Made by a program: the position numbers and the translations under genes. From Nocardia inohanensis NBRC 100128 (lineage in GTDB: Bacteria; Actinomycetota; Actinomycetes; Mycobacteriales; Mycobacteriaceae): 64,000 bases of DNA. The stretch's first letter is position 1; each line of letters opens with the position of its first letter. Below are positions 8,231 to 16,003 of this stretch, piece after piece. The DNA lies in NCBI RefSeq assembly GCF_001612945.1, contig NZ_BDBK01000015.1, forward strand, positions 1-64,000, written 5' to 3'. Below the pieces are notes generated by a model. That model made no database searches. It had not been told where the DNA came from and saw only the letters and a list, made by a program, of their open reading frames with translations.

Positions 8231-9105
8231 TACACAACCCCGGTCGGGGCCGTCAGCACGATCAGCAGGACCTCGATCAGCGCTACCGTCGCGACCGTCA
8301 CCCAGCCGATGATCGAAGCCGTGCGCAGGTCACGGGCCTTCAACCAGGTCGGCAGGTAGAGAATCCCGACGGTTGCGACGGTGCCGGCGAGCAATCCGCC
8401 CAGGTGTCCCCAGATGGAGATGCCCGGCACCGAGAACGTGATCACCAGGTTTATCAACAGGAGTACCAGGATCTGGGTGAGGTTCTGCCGCGTCCGCAAC
8501 ATGACGATGGCGACCGCGCCGAACAACCCGTAGATCGCCCCCGACGCGCCCGCCGAAGCGGTCAGCTCGGACGAGAACAGCACCGTCGCGGCCGAACCGC
8601 CCAGCAGCGACACCAGATACACGGCCAGGAAACGCACCCGGCCCAGCGCGATCTCGCAGTAGGGGCCGAGCACGTACAGCGCGAACATGTTCACGGCCAG
8701 GTGCAGGATGCCGTAGTGCAGGAAGCCGGATCCGACGGCCCGCCACCACTCGCCCTCGCCGACGAATCCGGGGATCAGCACCCAGTCGAAGAACAGCTGT
8801 GAACGCTGGTTGTCCATCACGCTGTGCGCCTGCACCGCCGTGACGGCGAAGACCAGCACATTGATCGCGATGAGCGCCCAGGTCACATACGGCTGCGGCC
8901 GCTGCTGCCCGGTGGCCACCCCCGCCGCGTTGCGCACCGGCCGGACCTGGTCGCGGCCCTGTTGATAACACTCCACGCAGTGCTGCCCGACCGCGGCGGC
9001 GGTGAGGCATTCGGGGCAGGACGGACGCCCGCACCGGGTACAGGCCAGGCCGGTGGGCCGGTCCGGATGTCTGAAACAGGTCGGTGCGGGCTGGTACTGA
9101 TCCAT
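8227..9105 (-). CDS. Rhomboid-family intramembrane serine protease with N-terminal zinc B-box
   Basis: A 292-residue protein. The N-terminus (about 10-46) has paired Cys/His residues (Cys10, His13, Cys22, Cys25, Cys30, Cys33, Cys43, Cys46) resembling a B-box zinc finger. The rhomboid domain follows with six or more membrane helices; the catalytic dyad is Ser188 in GASGAIYG and His234 in GHLGG, with conserved HLAVNM before them. It cleaves single-pass membrane proteins within the bilayer; the substrate is unknown. In M. tuberculosis this position (between Rv0010c and ppiA) has no rhomboid gene. Confidence 0.9.
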   Translation of the reverse strand: MDQYQPAPTCFRHPDRPTGLACTRCGRPSCPECLTAAAVGQHCVECYQQGRDQVRPVRNAAGVATGQQRPQPYVTWALIAINVLVFAVTAVQAHSVMDNQRSQLFFDWVLIPGFVGEGEWWRAVGSGFLHYGILHLAVNMFALYVLGPYCEIALGRVRFLAVYLVSLLGGSAATVLFSSELTASAGASGAIYGLFGAVAIVMLRTRQNLTQILVLLLINLVITFSVPGISIWGHLGGLLAGTVATVGILYLPTWLKARDLRTASIIGWVTVATVALIEVLLIVLTAPTGVVY

Positions 9106-9132
9106 GTGAGTTCTCTTCGCGTCGGGCCGGAT

Positions 9133-9660
9133 TCAGGAGATGGTGATCCCGGAGATCACGACCTCGTCCTTGGGGCGGTCGTTGCGATCCACCGCGACCG
9201 CGCCGATCTCGTCCACCACCTTGCGCGAGTCCGGGTCGATGACCTCACCGAAAATGGTGTGCTTGCGATTCAGCGTCGGCTGCGGCGCGAGGGTGATGAA
9301 GAACTGCGAACCGTTCGTCGCCGGCCCCGCGTTCGCCATGGCCAGCAGGTACGGCCGATCGAACCGCAGCTCCGGATGGAACTCGTCCTTGAACTCGTAC
9401 CCCGGCCCGCCCCGCCCGCTCCCGGTCGGATCGCCGCCCTGGATGACGAATCCCTCGATCACCCGGTGAAAGGTGCTGCCGTCGTAGAACGGTCCCGAAT
9501 CGGTGCCCGACGCGTTCTGCTTGGTGTACGGCGCGGTGCCGTCGGCCAGGCCCAGGAAATTCCGGACGGTGGCGGGAGCGTGGTTACCGAAGAGCGAGAT
9601 CTTGATGTCGCCATGGTTGGTGTGCAACGTGGCCACGGCGGTCTGATTCGGTGAGGTCAC
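9133..9660 (-). CDS. ppiA: Cyclophilin-type peptidyl-prolyl cis-trans isomerase A
   Basis: A 175-residue cytoplasmic cyclophilin without a signal peptide; it catalyses proline isomerisation during folding. Family motifs are visible: FHRVIEGFVIQGGDPTGSGRGGPG near the active site, MANAGPATNGSQFFIT, and HTIFGEVI. The GTG at 9660 (MTSPNQTAVATLHTNHG) gives the normal family N-terminus; the open frame continues upstream but has no homologous sequence. It is the positional homologue of Rv0009. Confidence 0.93.
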   Translation of the reverse strand: MTSPNQTAVATLHTNHGDIKISLFGNHAPATVRNFLGLADGTAPYTKQNASGTDSGPFYDGSTFHRVIEGFVIQGGDPTGSGRGGPGYEFKDEFHPELRFDRPYLLAMANAGPATNGSQFFITLAPQPTLNRKHTIFGEVIDPDSRKVVDEIGAVAVDRNDRPKDEVVISGITIS

Positions 9661-9917
9661 GCGCACCAGCCTAGGTGTTGCTGCCCGGCACGAAGCCGAC
9701 GGCAGGCCAGGGAACGTTCGCGAAGGTGACTGCGATTTCGCGCCGAGCCGGGTAACTCGTCGGGGACGGGCGAACCCGCCACCGGATCGACCGCTTGCGG
9801 CCGATGGGGGCGCTCGAGTCCCGCCCGAAGACGCGGAGCGGCGAAGGCGTGTGATTCTCTGCCCGAATTCGGGCACGCAAGTTGTCGAAACCGCGTCGGC
9901 AAGGCAGGCTCGGTCGG

Positions 9918-10187
9918 GTGAATGACGGGGTTCCGGTCGATCTGGTCCGCCATGTCGCGGCCTCCACGGGTTTACCCGGTGCGGTCGCGGCCCGGGTGGT
10001 CGCAGACATCGTCGGGTACTTCGACGAGACCGCCGAGCAGTTCGTGCGCCGCAGACATGCCGAACTACAGGGTCGTCAGCTCCGTAATGCCGAGATCTGG
10101 CAGCGGATCGCCGAAGAGCTGGCTCACCGCCCGGTCGCGTCCCCCGAATTCACCGAACGCCAACTGCGTCGCATCGTCTACGGGTGA
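9918..10187 (+). CDS. Small helical protein of unknown function upstream of glmS
   Basis: About 89 residues from the GTG at 9918 (a TTG at 9882 would add 12). The sequence is helical, without membrane segments: DLVRHVAASTGLPGAVAARVVADIV, then FVRRRHAELQGRQLRNAEIWQRIAEEL, and a basic C-terminus TERQLRRIVYG. Spacing to glmS is 15 bases, so it is probably co-transcribed. I do not recognise a named family. The WQRIAEEL...RQLRR pattern could be a small nucleic-acid or protein-binding module. It is likely real because the frame is clean, it starts near a divergent promoter region and it precedes glmS tightly. Confidence 0.6.
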   Translation: MNDGVPVDLVRHVAASTGLPGAVAARVVADIVGYFDETAEQFVRRRHAELQGRQLRNAEIWQRIAEELAHRPVASPEFTERQLRRIVYG

Positions 10188-10202
10188 GGAGTCCGTCCCG
10201 CA

Positions 10203-12041
10203 ATGTGTGGAATCGTCGGATACATCGGGCATCGGGATGCTGTTCCGGTCCTATTGGAGGGCCTGCACCGGCTCGAGTACCGCGGCTACGACTCGGCGGG
10301 CCTGGCCATCCCGCATCGCGGCCGGCTGCGCATCACCAAAACCCAGGGCCGGGTCCAGGATCTGCGCAATCGCGTCGACGCCGAGGGCGCCCGCCTGCGC
10401 GGCAATGTCGGCATCGCGCACACCCGCTGGGCCACCCACGGTGAACCCAGCGACGCCAACGCGCACCCGCACACCGACGGCTCCGGCCGGATCGCCGTGG
10501 TGCACAACGGCATCGTGGAGAACGCCGAACAACTCCGCGCCGAACTCACCGCGGCCGGGGTGGAGTTCCTCTCCGACACCGACACTGAGGCCATCGCGCA
10601 CCTGATCGCCGCCGCGCTCGACGACGCCGAATCCCTGGAAGACGCCGTCCGCACCGCGCTGTACCGGGTGCAGGGCACCTACGGCCTGCTGGTGCTGGAC
10701 GCCCGCCGCCCCGACGAACTGGTGGTGGCCCGCAACGGCTCCCCCATCGTGCTCGGCGTCGGCGACGGCGAGATGTTCGTCGCCTCCGATGTGGCCGCGC
10801 TCGTGCACCACACCCAGCGCGTGGTCTTCCTCGACGACGGCGAGCTCGCCACCGTGCGCGCGGGCGAATTCCGCACCAGCACACTGGGACTCGAGGCGCG
10901 CCGCACCGACAAGATCCCGACCACCATCGCGATGGCGGCCGAGGACTACGCGCTCGGCGGCTACCCCGACTTCATGGCCAAGGAGATGGCCGAACAATCC
11001 GAGGCGGTGCGCCGGGCCCTGCGCGGCCGCCTGGACGAACGCTTCGCCACCGCCGTGCTGGGCGGACTGAACATGGACGCGCGCGAACTGCGCGGCATCA
11101 CCAAGGTGGTGTTCCTGGGCTGCGGCTCGGCCTATTACGCCGGCCAGCTCGGCGCGCAGCTGATCGAGGAGCTGGCGCGCATCCCCGCCACCGCCGAACC
11201 GGCCTCGGAGTTCCGCTACCGCAATCCGGTGGTCGATCCGGATGCCCTGTACATCGCCATCAGCCAGTCCGGCGAGACCCTGGATACCCTTGCGGCCGTT
11301 CAGGAATTGCAGCGCAAGGGCGGCCGGGTCATCGGTGCGGTGAATGTGGTCGGCAGCGCCATCGCCCGCGAATGCGGGGCGGGGGTGTTCCTGCACGCCG
11401 GACCGGAGGTCTCGGTCGCCTCGACCAAGGCGCTCACCAATATGACCGTCTCGTTCGCCATGCTGGCGCTGCTGCTGGGCCGGGTGCGGGACCTGTCGGC
11501 CGCCTCGGGCGAGCGCATCGTGAACGGCCTGCGCGCGCTCCCCGATGCCATCGAGGCGGTGCTCGCCGACGAGAAGACCATCGCGGATGTCGCGGCCCGA
11601 TATGCCAAGGCGCGCAGCATGTTCTTCATCGGCCGGGTCCGGATGTGGCCGGTGGCCCGCGAGGGCGCGCAGAAGCTGAAGGAGATCTCCTACATTCACG
11701 CCGAGGCGTACCAGGGCTCCGAACTCAAGCACGGCCCGCTCGCCCTGATCGATCCGGAAATGCCCAGCGTGGTGCTGGTGCCCGATGACGAACTACTGGC
11801 CAAGAACATCACCACCATCGAGCAGATCAAGGCGCGCGGCGGGCCGGTCATCGCGGTCACCAACGCCGATATCCCGGATGGTCTGGCGGATGCGGTGATT
11901 CGAGTGCCGAAGGTCGGCACCGAACTCGATCCCATCATCCTGACCATTCCGCTCCAGCTGCTGGCGTATCACACCGCCATCGCCCTGGGCCGCGATGTGG
12001 ACAAGCCGCGCAACCTGGCCAAGAGCGTTACCGTCGAGTAG
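10203..12041 (+). CDS. glmS: Glutamine-fructose-6-phosphate aminotransferase (isomerising)
   Basis: A 612-residue enzyme that makes glucosamine-6-phosphate, the first step to UDP-GlcNAc for cell wall. The N-terminal class II amidotransferase domain starts MCGIVGYIG with catalytic Cys after the initiator Met, followed by RLEYRGYDSAG and HTRWATHG. Two SIS isomerase domains follow: GCGSAYYAG and SQSGETLDT in the first; SYIHAEAYQGSELKHGP in the second. The C-terminus ends in LAKSVTVE, as usual. No glmS ribozyme is evident upstream. In M. tuberculosis glmS is elsewhere, so its place here is a lineage feature. Confidence 0.96.
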   Translation: MCGIVGYIGHRDAVPVLLEGLHRLEYRGYDSAGLAIPHRGRLRITKTQGRVQDLRNRVDAEGARLRGNVGIAHTRWATHGEPSDANAHPHTDGSGRIAVVHNGIVENAEQLRAELTAAGVEFLSDTDTEAIAHLIAAALDDAESLEDAVRTALYRVQGTYGLLVLDARRPDELVVARNGSPIVLGVGDGEMFVASDVAALVHHTQRVVFLDDGELATVRAGEFRTSTLGLEARRTDKIPTTIAMAAEDYALGGYPDFMAKEMAEQSEAVRRALRGRLDERFATAVLGGLNMDARELRGITKVVFLGCGSAYYAGQLGAQLIEELARIPATAEPASEFRYRNPVVDPDALYIAISQSGETLDTLAAVQELQRKGGRVIGAVNVVGSAIARECGAGVFLHAGPEVSVASTKALTNMTVSFAMLALLLGRVRDLSAASGERIVNGLRALPDAIEAVLADEKTIADVAARYAKARSMFFIGRVRMWPVAREGAQKLKEISYIHAEAYQGSELKHGPLALIDPEMPSVVLVPDDELLAKNITTIEQIKARGGPVIAVTNADIPDGLADAVIRVPKVGTELDPIILTIPLQLLAYHTAIALGRDVDKPRNLAKSVTVE

Positions 12042-13146
12042 CTGACGGTTGATGCGCGAAATCCATTGCTGTGTCACAGTGGTCGGATGGAGCTGGGGAC
12101 ATTTCGTAAATGGACAATCGCGGCGGCTCTGGTGGCGGCGGTGGGTGCGGTGGTAGCGATCTTCGTGGGTCGCCGGCCGCAACCCTCCGCCCCGGCAGCG
12201 GAACCGCCGCGCCTCGGATACTCGCGCAACGGTTCCGCACCGAGTTTGTCAGCGGCTCACTGAGGAGGTCCGGGGGCTCGGCCCCCGCCCCGCTCGGTCG
12301 GCGGCTGACGGAACGCTTGTACTGGCGCACAGCCAGGGGTACGAACACCACCAAGATGCCCACGACCCACATGAGGGTCGTCGCCACCGGATGCCGCATG
12401 GACCAGGTATCCGGGGGCGGGAAGGCAGAGCTGGTATTGCCGAACAGCTGTCGGCAAGCCTGCGTCAGCGCCGACACCGGATTCCACTCCGCGAACAGCT
12501 TCAACGGCGCGGGCAGCTTGTCCAGCGGCACGAAGGTGTTCGCCAAGAAGGTCAGCGGGAAGATCACCATGAAGGTCGCGTTGTTGAAGACCTCCGGTGC
12601 CCGCACCATCAAACCGAAGACCGCCATGATCCACGAGATCGCGTAGGCGAAGAGCAACAGCAGCAGATACGCCAGCACCGCGTCCAGGAACGACCCCCGA
12701 ATCCGCCAGCCGACCAGCAGACCCGCCAGCGACATCACCACCAGGCTGACGACATTGATCACCACATCGGCCGCGGTCCGGCCGATCAGCACCGCCGCCG
12801 GTTCCATGGGTAGCGACCGGAACCGGTCGATGATCCCCTTCTGCATATCCTCGGCCAGGCTGAGCCCGGTGAACGTCCCGCCGAACACCACGGTCTGCGC
12901 GAAGATGCCGGGCAGCAAGAACTCCCGATAACCACCCTCCAGCCCCGGCACATCGATGGCCGTGCCGAACACGTACGCGAACAACAGCACGAACATGATC
13001 GGCGAGAGCGTGGTGAAGATCAGCACGTCCGGCACGCGCTTGATCTTGATGACATTGCGTTTGGTAATGGTCAGGCTGTCGTTGACCAACATGACCGCGC
13101 GTTGCCCCAGCGACGGTTTGGTCGCGATCCCCATGGTCGCACTCAT
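12028..13146 (-). CDS. ABC-2 type transporter permease (DrrB-like) with extended C-terminus
   Basis: Membrane subunit of a drug/lipid exporter. Residues 1-282 form the usual ABC-2 permease: cytoplasmic N-terminus, six helices (first about 44-62), conserved DMQKGIIDRFRSLPM loop and last helix near 255-274, ending in LAVRQYKRSVSR. The open frame then runs on for about 90 Pro/Arg-rich residues to 12028 and overlaps glmS by 14 bases. A GGGGGC/GCCCCC palindrome at 12272-12286 lies just in this extension, so the original stop may have been lost on insertion of the palindrome. The functional end may be near 12300. The start overlaps the ATPase stop (ATGA). Confidence 0.85.
   Translation of the reverse strand: MSATMGIATKPSLGQRAVMLVNDSLTITKRNVIKIKRVPDVLIFTTLSPIMFVLLFAYVFGTAIDVPGLEGGYREFLLPGIFAQTVVFGGTFTGLSLAEDMQKGIIDRFRSLPMEPAAVLIGRTAADVVINVVSLVVMSLAGLLVGWRIRGSFLDAVLAYLLLLLFAYAISWIMAVFGLMVRAPEVFNNATFMVIFPLTFLANTFVPLDKLPAPLKLFAEWNPVSALTQACRQLFGNTSSAFPPPDTWSMRHPVATTLMWVVGILVVFVPLAVRQYKRSVSRRPSGAGAEPPDLLSEPLTNSVRNRCASIRGAAVPLPGRRVAAGDPRRSLPPHPPPPPEPPRLSIYEMSPAPSDHCDTAMDFAHQPSATRR
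12087..12263 (+). CDS. Possible short single-pass membrane protein
   Basis: 58 residues: a basic N-terminus (MELGTFRKW), one hydrophobic helix (about 10-28, IAAALVAAVGAVVAIFVG), then a short Pro/Ser/Ala tail. It starts 45 bases after glmS and overlaps, on the other strand, the unusually long 3' end of the ABC permease frame. No clear ribosome-binding site is seen. Either this small gene or the permease extension is likely to be an artefact; the hydrophobic profile makes the small gene plausible but not certain. Confidence 0.4.
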   Translation: MELGTFRKWTIAAALVAAVGAVVAIFVGRRPQPSAPAAEPPRLGYSRNGSAPSLSAAH

Positions 13147-14138
13147 CGGTGCTGCCCCTCCTTCGCCAATTCGCCCTTACCGGAACCGTTCACGAGCTCC
13201 TCGGCCTCGTGCCCGGTCAGCGACAGGAACACATCGTCGAGCGAGGGCCGGCGCAGGCCGACATCGTGAATGGACACTTCATGTTTGGTGAGCTGCCCGA
13301 TCGCGTCGACCAGCGCCTGCGAACCGTCGTTGACGGGAACGATGATCCGGCGCAGCCCCGGCTCCAGCCGAATCTCGCCCTGCGCCAGCCCTTCCAGCGC
13401 CTGCCGGGCAATGGGCAGCGAATCCACATGGTCCACAACGAGTTCGATGCGGTCGCCGCCGACCATGGCCTTGAGTTCGTCGGAGGTGCCCTCGGCGATG
13501 ACCTTGCCGTGGTCGATGACGGCGATGGAATCGGCCAGCCGGTCGGCCTCCTCCAGGTACTGGGTGGTGAGCAGCAGCGTGGTGCCGCCCGCGACCAGCT
13601 CCTCGATCACATCCCAGAGGTCAAGCCGCGCACGGGGATCCAGGCCGGTGGTGGGTTCGTCCAGGAACAACACCGGCGGATTCGCGACCAGCGCGCCGGC
13701 CAGGTCGAGCCGCCGGCGCATACCGCCGGAGTAACCCTTGACCGGGCGGTCGGCGGCATCGGAGAGCCGGAAGCGGTCCAGCAGCTCGCGCGCGCGTTCC
13801 TTCGAGCGCGCCACGCCCATGTGGTACAGGCGGCCGACCATCTCCAAATTCTCGAAGCCCGTGAGGTATTCGTCGACGGCGGCGTACTGACCGGAAGTGC
13901 CGATGCGCGAACGCAGCAGCTGCGGATCCTTCAGAACGTCCACGCCGGCGACGGTGGCGCGGCCGGAGTCCGGGATGAGCAGGGTGGTGAGGACCCGGAC
14001 GGCGGTGGTCTTACCCGCGCCGTTCGGACCGAGCAGGGCGGTGACTGTTCCTTCCGGAACACTGAGATCGAGTCCGTCGAGGGCGACCAAGCGGCCGTAC
14101 TTCTTGACCAGACCCTCGGCGACTATTGCGTCGGGCAT
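13143..14138 (-). CDS. Daunorubicin-resistance-type ABC transporter ATP-binding protein (DrrA-like)
   Basis: A 331-residue ATPase that powers the adjacent permease. Walker A GPNGAGKTT, Q-loop region GTSGQYAAVDEYLTG, signature YSGGMRRRLDLAGAL, Walker B VLFLDEPTTGLDP, H-loop replaced by Q in LLTTQYLEEAD (usual in DrrA relatives), and a C-terminal regulatory domain ending in LDDVFLSLTG. The ATG at 14138 is chosen because AGGAGAG lies 5-6 bases upstream; the longer frame to 14231 has none. The substrate is unknown (antibiotic or lipid export are typical of the family). Confidence 0.92.
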   Translation of the reverse strand: MPDAIVAEGLVKKYGRLVALDGLDLSVPEGTVTALLGPNGAGKTTAVRVLTTLLIPDSGRATVAGVDVLKDPQLLRSRIGTSGQYAAVDEYLTGFENLEMVGRLYHMGVARSKERARELLDRFRLSDAADRPVKGYSGGMRRRLDLAGALVANPPVLFLDEPTTGLDPRARLDLWDVIEELVAGGTTLLLTTQYLEEADRLADSIAVIDHGKVIAEGTSDELKAMVGGDRIELVVDHVDSLPIARQALEGLAQGEIRLEPGLRRIIVPVNDGSQALVDAIGQLTKHEVSIHDVGLRRPSLDDVFLSLTGHEAEELVNGSGKGELAKEGQHR

Positions 14139-14409
14139 GACTCTCCTGATGTCTCGTAGGTTCACTACGCAATCGCTTCGAACTACGCATGGCCTCTGAA
14201 CTGCGAAAATACGCCGAACAAGACCGGACACTATGGGCCAGTATTGCCCAATTCCGGCAAAAAAGTCATGCAGTTTCCGCGTCGCGCATACGCCTTCCGG
14301 TCACCTGGAGATCCTCGCACCGGGGTACGACACTTTTTCCGGTAAAAAATCTTGGAACGCCCACCCCTGATGCCCACACAAAAGGTCTTCGTCGCGTAGG
14401 ATCGATTTC

Positions 14410-14434
14410 GTCGGCCCCTCCCCCCCGGGCCGAC
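14410..14434. other. GC-rich hairpin beside the cyclase terminator
   Basis: GTCGGCCC (14410-14417) pairs with GGGCCGAC (14427-14434) around a 9-base C-rich loop. It is the second of two tandem hairpins after the cyclase gene on the minus strand. It could be part of a tandem terminator or an upstream element of the exporter operon. Confidence 0.45.
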
Positions 14435-14438
14435 CTAC

Positions 14439-14477
14439 GCGGGCCTCGGCTAACTCCCCCCCTTCGCCGAGGCCCGC
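14439..14477 (-). terminator. Hairpin terminator after the adenylate cyclase gene
   Basis: GCGGGCCTCGGC (14439-14450) and GCCGAGGCCCGC (14466-14477) form a perfect 12-bp stem with a 15-base loop, 8 bases beyond the cyclase stop codon. No U-tract follows, as is common in high-GC actinobacteria. Confidence 0.65.
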
Positions 14478-14485
14478 CCCCATAT

Positions 14486-15511
14486 CTAGACCAGGGGGCG
14501 AATCACATTGCGGCGCAACACATGCCCGTGCAGCCGGTTGATCCCCTTCACCCGCACGGTCGCCAGATGCCGCAGCTCGAACTCCGGATCATCGGCGATC
14601 GCCGCGGCCGCGCCGTCGTCCACCAGCACCGTGCCCGGCCGCGCCACACCGGTGAGCCGCGCGGCCACATTCACCACCGACCCGTACAGATCCCCGAACC
14701 GCTGCAACACCTCGCCGTAGGCCAAACCGACCCGAAGTTCCTGGGTGACACCGTGCGACGCGGTCGCCGCCTCCTGCACGGCGAGGGCGATGCGCGCGCC
14801 GTCCTTGGCGGTATTGGCCGCGAACATGACTTCGTCACCGACGTTCTTGATCACCCACCCGCCATTGGCGACGATGGCATTGCTGGTGGCCGTCTCGAAA
14901 GCCTCCAGCAGTGCGGACAATTCGTCCGGCTCCAAATGCCGGGTGAGTCGCGTGTAGCCGACCATATCGGCGAATCCGATGGCCATCGACCGGATGGTGT
15001 CCCCCGCGACCGCGCCTTCGTCCAGCGACCGCGCCAGCGCGGCATCCAGGTGCCGCCGCCACGCATACCGTTGCAGCGCTTCGAATTCGTTGATGACCGC
15101 CTCGGTGGCTTCGCGCGCCACCTGTTCGGGATCGGCCGCCGGATCCTCGCGGGTGATGGTGGCGATCCGATCCAGGATCTCCTCGGCCACCAGATCCACC
15201 TGCCACTCGGCCAGCCGCGCCATCGACCTGCCCAGCGTGCGCGCCGCGGTGGTCTGCCGGTGCATATCGGCGGAGGAGAGTACGTGCAATTTGCTGAAGG
15301 TCTTGGCGGCCTCGATATCGGAGTCGCTGTATTCGAGCGCATCGTCATCCGGATCGGCCGGGAAACCCAGCGAAACCCATAGCCGCCGGGTCATGGAATT
15401 CGGCATGCCGGTCAGCTCCGACACTTCCCGCCGGTTGTACTTGCGCGAACCGCCGAGCAGGTATGGCTCCACCACGGACTGAACGAGTTCGGAGATCTCA
15501 GTGGAGGCCAT
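14486..15511 (-). CDS. Class III adenylate/guanylate cyclase (Rv2212-like)
   Basis: A soluble 341-residue nucleotide cyclase making cAMP. The N-terminal ~170 residues are helical and include a MerR-like segment (YNRREVSELTGMPNSMTRRLW) as in Rv2212-type cyclases. The C-terminal catalytic domain shows a metal Asp in GFADMVGYTRLT, Lys in VIKNVGDEVMF (purine specificity) with the second metal Asp, then GDLYGSVVNVAARL with the specificity Asp and transition-state Asn/Arg. The ATG at 15511 has AAGGTGG 5 bases upstream, better than the GTG at 15520. All catalytic residues appear intact. It may be regulated by pH or fatty acids as in relatives, but that is not shown here. Confidence 0.9.
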   Translation of the reverse strand: MASTEISELVQSVVEPYLLGGSRKYNRREVSELTGMPNSMTRRLWVSLGFPADPDDDALEYSDSDIEAAKTFSKLHVLSSADMHRQTTAARTLGRSMARLAEWQVDLVAEEILDRIATITREDPAADPEQVAREATEAVINEFEALQRYAWRRHLDAALARSLDEGAVAGDTIRSMAIGFADMVGYTRLTRHLEPDELSALLEAFETATSNAIVANGGWVIKNVGDEVMFAANTAKDGARIALAVQEAATASHGVTQELRVGLAYGEVLQRFGDLYGSVVNVAARLTGVARPGTVLVDDGAAAAIADDPEFELRHLATVRVKGINRLHGHVLRRNVIRPLV

Positions 15512-15578
15512 GATCGCCACCTTACGGGCAGATCCTGAGGGAAATCGGCGTGATGTTCCGTGTCACAGCCGAAAGAAG

Positions 15579-15651
15579 TGGAGCCTAGGGGAATCGAACC
15601 CCTAACCCCTGCCTTGCAAAGGCAGTGCTCTGCCAATTGAGCTAAGGCCCC
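15579..15651 (-). tRNA. tRNA-Ala (TGC)
   Basis: A 73-base cloverleaf on the minus strand. Acceptor GGGGCCT/AGGCTCC, D arm AGCTCAATTGGCAGAGC, anticodon arm CTGCC-TTTGCAA-GGCAG giving anticodon TGC, and T arm AGGGGTTCGATTCCCCT. 3' CCA is not encoded. With tRNA-Ile it matches the alaT/ileT pair beside gyrA in mycobacteria. Confidence 0.97.
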
Positions 15652-15679
15652 TGATCCGGGAGAACCCGGAAGCCTGGAT

Positions 15680-15787
15680 TCAGCGCGTGGTGACCTCGTG
15701 CCAGAGGTCCGCGTCACTGCGCTGGCGAAGCTTGCTGATTCCGAAGATCACCGCGGCGACGACGCCGATCGTGAGGAGAAATTTCAT
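15680..15787 (-). CDS. DLW-39 family microprotein (35 residues)
   Basis: A very small protein between the two tRNA genes. Its sequence begins MKFLLTIGVVAAVIFG (a single N-terminal membrane helix), continues with SKLRQRSDADLWHEV and ends TTR. The DLW triplet near the C-terminus is the hallmark of the actinobacterial DLW-39 family, which typically sits beside tRNA-Ile/Ala and gyrA. The function is unknown. The start ATG at 15787 has AGGGTGGG about 6 bases upstream. Confidence 0.85.
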   Translation of the reverse strand: MKFLLTIGVVAAVIFGISKLRQRSDADLWHEVTTR

Positions 15788-15816
15788 GAATCCCACCCTA
15801 CTGTGATGTTCGGGAG

Positions 15817-15890
15817 TGGGCCTAGGAGGACTTGAACCTCCGACCTCTTCGTTATCAGCGAAGCGCTCTAACCGCCTGAGCTATAGGCCC
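15817..15890 (-). tRNA. tRNA-Ile (GAT)
   Basis: A 74-base cloverleaf on the minus strand. Acceptor GGGCCTA/TAGGCCC, anticodon arm CTTCG-CTGATAA-CGAAG giving GAT, and T arm GGAGGTTCAAGTCCTCC. 3' CCA is not encoded. Confidence 0.97.
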
Positions 15891-15958
15891 TCATCGTCGG
15901 CTCGAGTGTTTCTCTCGGGCCGCGCAGAAGATTACCGCACCCGCGCGCCGATAACCAA

Positions 15959-15991
15959 AACGCCCGGTCAGCGGGCTGCTGACCGGGCGTT
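15959..15991 (-). terminator. Strong hairpin terminator after the DUF3566 gene
   Basis: AACGCCCGGTCAGC (15959-15972) and GCTGACCGGGCGTT (15978-15991) form a perfect 14-bp stem with loop GGGCT. On the minus strand it is followed by TTTTGG. It separates the gyrase-DUF3566 transcripts from tRNA-Ile. Confidence 0.85.
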
Positions 15992-16003
15992 GGAAGCAAT
16001 GAT

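Larger units (their letters stand above)
14139..14485. other. 347-base gene-free region between the ABC exporter and the cyclase
   Basis: It contains the exporter's upstream region (about 14139-14400), with AT-richer patches including TTTTTCCGGTAAAAA near 14336-14350, and two hairpins next to the cyclase end (14410-14434 and 14439-14477). No open frame with coding character was seen. A promoter for the exporter is expected here but I cannot define its boxes. Confidence 0.5.

Noticed and set aside
9657..10009. Minus-strand frames (98 and 112 codons) between ppiA and glmS
   Set aside because: Overlap the better-supported plus-strand gene and the ppiA upstream region; Pro/Arg-rich shadow character.
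10200..10260. glmS ribozyme or riboswitch upstream of glmS
   Set aside because: The 5' end of glmS is preceded directly by a coding gene with a 15-base gap, no room for a ribozyme.
12028..12320. Treating the full 372-residue permease as normal
   Set aside because: Family members end near residue 282; the remaining 90 residues have no permease features (kept as an extension with a caveat).
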